Source of the DNA: Candidatus Gastranaerophilales bacterium
Lineage (GTDB): Bacteria; Cyanobacteriota; Vampirovibrionia; Gastranaerophilales; Gastranaerophilaceae
Direction: 5' to 3'
NCBI GenBank assembly: GCA_900769645.1
Contig: CAAGHI010000063.1
Span: 62,001-126,000, forward strand
Length of the DNA: 64,000 nucleotides
In this document: piece by piece, positions 59,628 through 64,000 of the stretch
Numbering within the stretch: the stretch's first letter is position 1
Layout: each line of letters starts with the position of its first letter
Position numbers and translations under genes: made by a program
Notes under the pieces: generated by a model
Database searches by the model: none
Told to the model about the DNA's origin: nothing
The model's input: only the letters and a program-made list of their open reading frames with translations

Positions 59628-59673
59628 AATATAATTGACTTAATTCAAATTATTATTAAACAGAAAAACTCCT

Positions 59674-59704
59674 AAAGAGGCTCTAATCAAGAGCCTCTTT
59701 CTTT
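59674..59704. terminator. Terminator after glnA
   Basis: AAAGAGGCTC pairs with GAGCCTCTTT; a T run continues, and the converging gene at 59721 may also use it. Confidence 0.88.
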
Positions 59705-59720
59705 ATGAGTGACTCTTAGC

Positions 59721-60026
59721 TTACTTTGGCAAGTGCTTTTGCCAATCTGCGTCAAGAGCTTTGATAAAACGATGTGCATCAATTACATCGTCATAATTTA
59801 TTGGTTCCGGACCTTCTTGAACTTCCATTGGCTCGTAATCCTTTATATCAACGTTGTTTATACCTAAAAATGCGACGCCAAAGTCCTTGCCACAATGTTT
59901 GCAAGAAAGACCGACTACCGTAAGCCCTTCTTCCTCTCGCTTAATAGTTATTGAGTCTTCATCAAAGCCATTTTTACAATGTGAACAGCATAGATTTGAG
60001 AATAATTTTTCGATTTTCTTTTTCAT
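59721..60026 (-). CDS. Small zinc-ribbon protein (101 aa)
   Basis: C-C-S-H-C near residue 13 and C-K-H-C-G near 42 form a CxxC...CxxC zinc ribbon; an acidic region and a helix (V-I-D-A-H-R-F-I-K-A-L) follow. Possibly a nucleic-acid or protein-binding factor. AGAGGA lies upstream of the ATG. No family name recognised. Confidence 0.72.
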   Translation of the reverse strand: MKKKIEKLFSNLCCSHCKNGFDEDSITIKREEEGLTVVGLSCKHCGKDFGVAFLGINNVDIKDYEPMEVQEGPEPINYDDVIDAHRFIKALDADWQKHLPK

Positions 60027-60094
60027 AAGTCCTCTCTTTATATTATATTATAAAATTTTTTATTAAAAAATGTTAATTTTTCCTCAAGCATGGG

Positions 60095-60100
60095 TATAAT
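60095..60100 (+). promoter_or_regulatory. -10 of the 31-residue peptide gene
   Basis: TATAAT at 60095-60100; -35 not obvious. A hairpin AGCGAA.../TTCGCT follows in the leader before the ribosome site. Confidence 0.5.
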
Positions 60101-60163
60101 ATAAGTGTAGCGAATTATATATGTCGTTTCGGTTCGCTAGAGCTAACAGATAGGAGTGTTATC

Positions 60164-60259
60164 ATGGAAGCTATTAACCTAATTCTATTCGGATTTATCG
60201 TTTACACTGCGTTAATCGTAGTACCAAGCATCTGGGAAGAGTTAACTACAGAAAGCTAA
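60164..60259 (+). CDS. 31-residue single-pass membrane peptide
   Basis: M-E-A-I-N-L-I-L-F-G-F-I-V-Y-T-A-L-I-V-V followed by P-S-I-W-E-E-L-T-T-E-S. The first 20 residues form one membrane helix and the end is acidic. AGGAG stands about eight bases before the ATG and a TATAAT box lies 63 bases upstream. Size and topology recall small membrane subunits or regulatory peptides; no match to a named family is claimed. Confidence 0.6.
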   Translation: MEAINLILFGFIVYTALIVVPSIWEELTTES

Positions 60260-60301
60260 ATCCTTTCAAAATCTAAGACGTAAATGTTTGGTGAGAGTTC
60301 C

Positions 60302-60411
60302 TTTTTTCAAAAAGAAAATCGGCATGTGTGATGGTTTGAGTTTTTAAAAGTGTAAGATGTACGTTAATTGGTTTAACGTCTAGTTTTGCATGCCGCTTTT
60401 CTTGGAAAAAA
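60302..60411. ncRNA. Long imperfect hairpin, possible structured RNA
   Basis: An outer stem pairs TTTTTTC and AAGAAAA with CGGCATG (60302-60326) against CATGCCG, TTTTCTT and GAAAAAA (60389-60411). It encloses an ACGTTAA/TTAACGT hairpin (60361-60379). It lies 43 bases after the small peptide. It could be a terminator-like structure, the 3' UTR of the peptide gene or a small RNA. It does not match 6S or other RNAs I can recall. Confidence 0.45.
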
Positions 60412-60445
60412 TAGCCTAAGCGGTTGCTATTTCACTGTATAGTGA

Positions 60446-60480
60446 ATATAGACTCCGGATCATAGTCCGGAGGTGCTACG
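60446..60480. repeat. GACTCCGGATCATAGTCCGGAG element
   Basis: Similar to 52313 (ATAGACTCCAGATCGTAGTC). It contains an inverted repeat GACTCCGG/CCGGAGG-like and precedes the 60-base tandem repeat. Confidence 0.65.
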
Positions 60481-60618
60481 CACGTAGTCCTCTGTGACAA
60501 CGTTGGTTCATGCTTCATACATTGGTGTAAAGCACTTACGCACGTAGTCCTCTGTGACAACATTGGTTCATACTTCATACATTGGTGTAAAGCTCTTATA
60601 CGAACGTAGCCCTCAGTG
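60481..60618. repeat. 60-base tandem repeat (2.3 copies)
   Basis: Units 60481-60540 and 60541-60600 differ at about six positions; each begins CACGTAGTCCTCTGTGACAA. A third partial copy begins at 60601. A related segment (catgtagccctctgc) lies near 52353. Confidence 0.88.
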
Positions 60619-60656
60619 ATAAAGCAGCTAGGAAGTGAGGTAGCTAAGTGTGAGTC

Positions 60657-60727
60657 GTCATTCTGAAAGCTTAGAAAATTATTTTGAACGATTAGTGAAA
60701 AATAAATTTTCTTGCTATTCAGAATCT
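60657..60727. repeat. Dispersed hairpin repeat, family 1, copy R4
   Basis: 71 bases, with GTCATTCTGAAAGCTTAGAA at the left and TTCTTGCTATTCAGAATCT at the right, closest to R1. Confidence 0.85.
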
Positions 60728-60858
60728 ATTGCTGAATACGCTAGACTTTAGTGCATAATCCGAAGTGATGTTTACGTGGAAGTTGGGTTCGCTAAATAGT
60801 ATCTACTTCAGATGCGTTGATTGGGGATACTTGCTCAATATCATTACATGTTTAAAAA

Positions 60859-62166
60859 TTATGCCAAAATGCCTTCAATCGTTTCAATTGAACGTTTTGC
60901 CATTAGCTCTGCTTTGAGTTTTTTATTTTTACGCTCTTTTTTCGGAAGTTCTATTGGGTCTACAATTCCCCAATTTGAATTTATCGGTTGGAATTTTTCG
61001 TGATTTTCATCGCTTATGTATTGTGTAAGTGCACCGAGAACTGTCTCTTTTGGAAGAGTTAAAAGTTTTTCATTATTCAATAATTTAGCCATGTTAATTC
61101 CTGCAAGCATGCCCGTTGCGATAGATTCTGTGTAACCTTCTGTTCCTGTAAGTTGCCCTGCAAAGAATAAATTTGCTCTTTCGCGTGATTGTAATGTCGG
61201 ATTAAGCACTTTTGGTGAGTTTATAAATGTGTTTCTGTGCATTACGCCGTATCTGACTATGTTCACATTTTCAAGCCCCGGAATTGATTGTAGCAACTCT
61301 TTTTGAGCTCCCCATTTCAGATTTGTTTGGAAGCCTACAAGGTTGTAGAGAGTTTTGGCAGAATTGTCTTGGCGTAATTGAACGACTGCGTAATTCTTTT
61401 CGCCTGTGCGTTTGTCGATTAGCCCAACCGGTTTCATAGGACCAAATCTGAGTGTATCAACTCCACGAGATGCCAAAACTTCAATCGGTAAACAGCTTTC
61501 GAAAAATTTAGCGTTTTTTTCAAACTCTTTTAGTTCGATTTTTGGCGCATTAATCAGGATATTGTAGAAGTTTTCATACTCTTCTTTGTTCATAGGACAA
61601 TTGATGTATGAGGCTTCTCCCTTGTCGTAGCGACTTGCAAAGAAGGCTTTGTCAAAATTTATACTGTCTTTTTCAACGATTGGAGCAATCGCATCAAAAA
61701 AGTGTAGGTGTTCGCTTTTCGTGAATTCTTTAATTGAATTTGCAAGACTTTCTGATGTCAAAGGTCCAGATGCCACAATCGTGTAACCGTCAGGAATTTC
61801 AGTGATTTCTTCTTTTATGATATTGATATTTTTGTCGTTATTAATTTTATCTGTTACGGTTTGCGAAAATAATTCTCTGTCGATTGCCAAGGCGCTTCCG
61901 GCAGGAACAGCACATTCCCTTGCGATTTTGATAAGTTCTCCGCCCAAAAGTTCCATTTCTTTTTTCAAAAGTCCTGATGCGTTAGAGCAATCTGCGGCTC
62001 CTAGGCTATTTGAGCAGACAAATTCTGCAAATTTTTCGGTTTTGTGAGCGCCGGTTGTTTTTTCAGGGCGCATTTCATATAAATTTACTTTAATTCCTCT
62101 TTTAGAAAGCTGTAAAGCAGCTTCTGAGCCTGCTAATCCGGCTCCGATTATGTTTACTGTATCCAT
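60859..62166 (-). CDS. trmFO: Methylenetetrahydrofolate--tRNA-(uracil-5-)-methyltransferase
   Basis: FAD/folate enzyme making T54 in tRNA; 435 residues. I-I-G-A-G-L-A-G-S-E-A-A at the N-terminus binds FAD; Y-E-M-R-P and C-S-N-S-L-G-A, R-F-G-P-M-K-P-V-G-L, and F-A-G-Q-L-T-G-T-E-G-Y-T are TrmFO blocks. It lacks a Shine-Dalgarno sequence. TTGACA-17-TAATCT lies six bases before the ATG, so the mRNA is probably leaderless. Confidence 0.95.
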   Translation of the reverse strand: MDTVNIIGAGLAGSEAALQLSKRGIKVNLYEMRPEKTTGAHKTEKFAEFVCSNSLGAADCSNASGLLKKEMELLGGELIKIARECAVPAGSALAIDRELFSQTVTDKINNDKNINIIKEEITEIPDGYTIVASGPLTSESLANSIKEFTKSEHLHFFDAIAPIVEKDSINFDKAFFASRYDKGEASYINCPMNKEEYENFYNILINAPKIELKEFEKNAKFFESCLPIEVLASRGVDTLRFGPMKPVGLIDKRTGEKNYAVVQLRQDNSAKTLYNLVGFQTNLKWGAQKELLQSIPGLENVNIVRYGVMHRNTFINSPKVLNPTLQSRERANLFFAGQLTGTEGYTESIATGMLAGINMAKLLNNEKLLTLPKETVLGALTQYISDENHEKFQPINSNWGIVDPIELPKKERKNKKLKAELMAKRSIETIEGILA

Positions 62167-62172
62167 AATTCA

Positions 62173-62201
62173 AGATTAACCCAGATAAAAAAGAGTGTCA
62201 A
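62173..62201 (-). promoter_or_regulatory. Promoter with leaderless geometry (trmFO)
   Basis: Minus strand: TTGACA (62201-62196), 17 bases, TAATCT (62178-62173), six bases, ATG at 62166. Confidence 0.75.
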
Positions 62202-62264
62202 ATCGTTGAAAAGCTTCAATTGTTAAGATTTGTGAAGATAAATGTTATATTTGTAGTAAATGAC

Positions 62265-62293
62265 TTGCAAAAAACTCAAAAATTAAGTATAAT
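62265..62293 (+). promoter_or_regulatory. Promoter of the gene at 62414
   Basis: TTGCAA (62265-62270) and TATAAT (62288-62293), spacer 17, the same hexamers as the rpmI promoter. A leader of about 115 bases follows. Confidence 0.8.
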
Positions 62294-62413
62294 AAATACA
62301 CTTAATACATTTATGCCTTAATTTTTCTTAAAATTTTTATAGAAAATAGCAATAAGTGTAGATTATAGGTTTTATAAATATGTGTGTAGTCATGGAAATT
62401 TTAAAGTAGGGAC

Positions 62414-64000
62414 ATGTCGATAAAAGCAATAAATACAGCAATTAGTGCTCCTCAGCACAATAAACTTAATGAGAAAAAACAACAACATCAGCAATCGTTC
62501 ACAGGTAGTTTTAACCCAATAGTTACATTGATGGACGGAATTGAAAAGGGTGGCTTTGCTGCGTCTTTTATTGCTCAAGATGGTATTGGTATGGTTGCGC
62601 CAAGAATTGGCGAAGGTTTAAACCGTAACAGAAAAGTTGACGAAAACGGCAAAAAGACTGGCCCTTTGAACTGGGAATTTGCTCGTAGAGAAGGTATTCG
62701 TGAAGTTCTTAGTGGACCTAGTGCGTTTTTAATTCCACTTGGAATTTTGACTGTTTTGAAGAAAACATCAGGGACTGCGAATAATGTTCATGTAGATCAT
62801 ATCAACGTTTTAGGACAAAACTTTGCAGAATATGCAAGTGCTCACCCTGAACAAATAGCAGATGCAACAGCATTCAAAAAAGGTTATTACGCTCAAATTT
62901 TTGAAAATGCCCTTCATCATTCAACTGATAAAGGTTTGAAAGAAGATGCTTTGAAACAAACTGCACAGTCATTTGCAGATAGATTAGTTGAAGCTGAAAC
63001 TAAACGTGCAAACAAAGATAAAAAAGCTGCGAATAAGCTTATTGGCGGAATTGTAGAAGATTATATGAAGCTTCGCAAACAATATGCTTCTCCTTCTGCA
63101 AACGAATTTGGCGCTGTAATCGATATCCCAGGGAAAGATAAAAAACTTGGTACAAATATTAAGACACTTATCCAAAGTTTGACTGATTATTCCGGAGATG
63201 CGTTGCATAAGGTTAATAAAAAGCTAGCAAAAGAGGCTGGCGCTGATGTTAAGACTCTTGTTGAAAGCTTCAATCTTCACAGAGCCGGAACTCGTGTTCT
63301 TGCAAACTTGGGTATGTGGTCAGCTGTTGTAGGTTTCTATACTCTAATTCCAAAACTTTACAATATGGGCTTGAAACAGGATCCGGGGCTTAAAGGTCTT
63401 GTTGAAGAGGAAGAAGTTGAATCAGTTGCAAAACAAATTGAAAACAACGAAAATGGAAAAGACAAAAAAGATGTTTCGTTCGGCGGTGCCGGTGGAACTA
63501 TTTCAAAAATTGGTGATACTGCAATAAAAGAAGGCGGTATTGGCAAATTGTTGAAAAATTTTGAGTTCACTGGTGCATCTATGTCCGTTCCGGCAATGTT
63601 GACATTGTTGTTTGGCTTCTGCTTCCCTCCTAGATATATCAATGCTAAGAGTGATGAAGAAAGAAAAGAAATCGGTGTTCGTGACCTTACAAGTTTCACT
63701 GCAATCTTGTTTGGTGCAAAAGCTTTATCAAGAGGTTTTTCAGATGCATTTGCAAGAATGTCTGGTTTAGCATTGAATATTAAACCGGAAGATCATAACA
63801 AAGGTTTCTTGCACAAGGTTAAAAACTACGTGACAGCAGGTGCCGGAATTGATGTATTGTCAAGCGATCAAATTGTTTCAAAATATAGTAATATTCAAGA
63901 TTATAAAGACGGAATCAATGGCTTCTTCACATTCTTGGAAGAAAACGGAGGAAATCCGAAAAAAGTTTTGAGTATGGATAAAGATGTAAAAGCACAAGCT
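62414..64000 (+). CDS. Large unknown membrane-associated protein, 5' part (continues past window)
   Basis: ATG 62414, with AGGGAC upstream, opens a frame that stays open to the right edge (529 codons). It starts M-S-I-K-A-I-N-T-A-I-S-A-P-Q and reaches Q-S-F-T-G at residues 27-31, like other F-[TN]-[GA] proteins here. Later hydrophobic stretches (F-L-I-P-L-G-I-L-T-V-L; G-M-W-S-A-V-V-G-F; M-L-T-L-L-F-G-F-C-F) may be membrane segments. Another F-T-G occurs near residue 391. Family unknown. Confidence 0.8.
   Translation, partial: MSIKAINTAISAPQHNKLNEKKQQHQQSFTGSFNPIVTLMDGIEKGGFAASFIAQDGIGMVAPRIGEGLNRNRKVDENGKKTGPLNWEFARREGIREVLSGPSAFLIPLGILTVLKKTSGTANNVHVDHINVLGQNFAEYASAHPEQIADATAFKKGYYAQIFENALHHSTDKGLKEDALKQTAQSFADRLVEAETKRANKDKKAANKLIGGIVEDYMKLRKQYASPSANEFGAVIDIPGKDKKLGTNIKTLIQSLTDYSGDALHKVNKKLAKEAGADVKTLVESFNLHRAGTRVLANLGMWSAVVGFYTLIPKLYNMGLKQDPGLKGLVEEEEVESVAKQIENNENGKDKKDVSFGGAGGTISKIGDTAIKEGGIGKLLKNFEFTGASMSVPAMLTLLFGFCFPPRYINAKSDEERKEIGVRDLTSFTAILFGAKALSRGFSDAFARMSGLALNIKPEDHNKGFLHKVKNYVTAGAGIDVLSSDQIVSKYSNIQDYKDGINGFFTFLEENGGNPKKVLSMDKDVKAQA

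Noticed and set aside
60302..60411. 6S RNA
   Set aside because: The stem is too short and lacks a central bubble of the expected form; left as an unnamed structure.
60481..60618. 60-base direct repeats considered as a CRISPR array
   Set aside because: The whole unit repeats without spacers, only 2.3 copies exist, and no cas genes are near.

Overview
The window looks like part of a chromosome from a gut-type, non-photosynthetic cyanobacterial relative (Candidatus Gastranaerophilales, Melainabacteria/Vampirovibrionia). This is an inference with no database search behind it. It rests on low GC, a standard genetic code, many prepilin-like genes with an F-T-L-[AV]-E-V-L-I-T-L-G-I-I-G start, several uncharacterised proteins that open with a short Asn/Ile-rich stretch ending in F-[TN]-[GA], and housekeeping genes of cyanobacterial character (a YvcK-like protein with N-terminal membrane helices, a CHASE2-adenylate cyclase, RecG with an N-terminal extension).

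Layout. 1-2.8 kb: end of rpe, an acidic Pro-rich protein, a 58-residue small ORF, broken pilin locus A and a small membrane protein. 2.9-9.1 kb: a MarR regulator, the wall/division operon murC-murB-ddl-ftsQ, and nadE. 9.1-13.1 kb: a fragment of an HTH gene, rpmI-rplT, a cell-wall amidase and pepA. 13.1-20.9 kb, minus strand: a HEPN/MNT pair, a leaderless pilin relative, a PHP phosphoesterase-ymdB-rny block, an unknown protein, apt and a processive glycosyltransferase. 21.1-26.5 kb: HU, pilin locus B, a flavin reductase, a radical SAM protein, a secreted protein and a TPR protein. 26.7-29.9 kb: a Tyr/Asn-rich exported protein followed by a fliJ-fliK-flgE/G-like mini-operon. 30-34.4 kb: pilin locus C, pxpA, yvcK, panB. 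35-41 kb: a repeat-rich gap, a large coiled-coil protein, rimP, nusA, tuf. 41-51 kb: pilin locus D, a PilZ protein, a PLP decarboxylase-fold protein, recG with a CHASE2-cyclase, and an eda-kdgK-csaB-like cluster. 51-64 kb: an EF-hand protein, tRNA-Leu, a patatin, a membrane protein, a 708-residue unknown protein, glnA, a zinc-ribbon protein, a 31-residue membrane peptide, trmFO, and the start of another unknown protein that leaves the right edge.

The strongest unusual signal is a family of four prepilin genes (A 1613, B 21525, C 30521, D 41158). Each has a good promoter, ribosome site and ATG, then a run of exactly ten G within the first few dozen bases. In each the start codon is out of frame with the pilin body across the run, so translation ends after 17 to 35 codons. 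One added or two lost G would connect the start to the pilin in A, B and D; one lost or two added would do so in C. This is the architecture of slipped-strand phase variation, or of programmed slippage. No other G10 run was seen in the window.

A second pattern is promoter geometry. Six genes without a Shine-Dalgarno sequence (amidase 10220, radical SAM 24109, unknown 29984, patatin 53684, membrane protein 55211, trmFO 62166) have a -10 hexamer ending 6 or 7 bases before the ATG, which predicts leaderless mRNAs. Other observations include a NAD synthetase whose glutaminase domain has lost its catalytic triad, a HEPN protein that has lost its motif histidine, a shared N-terminal F-[TN]-[GA] signature on unrelated proteins, a 60-base tandem repeat, and two families of dispersed intergenic hairpins.
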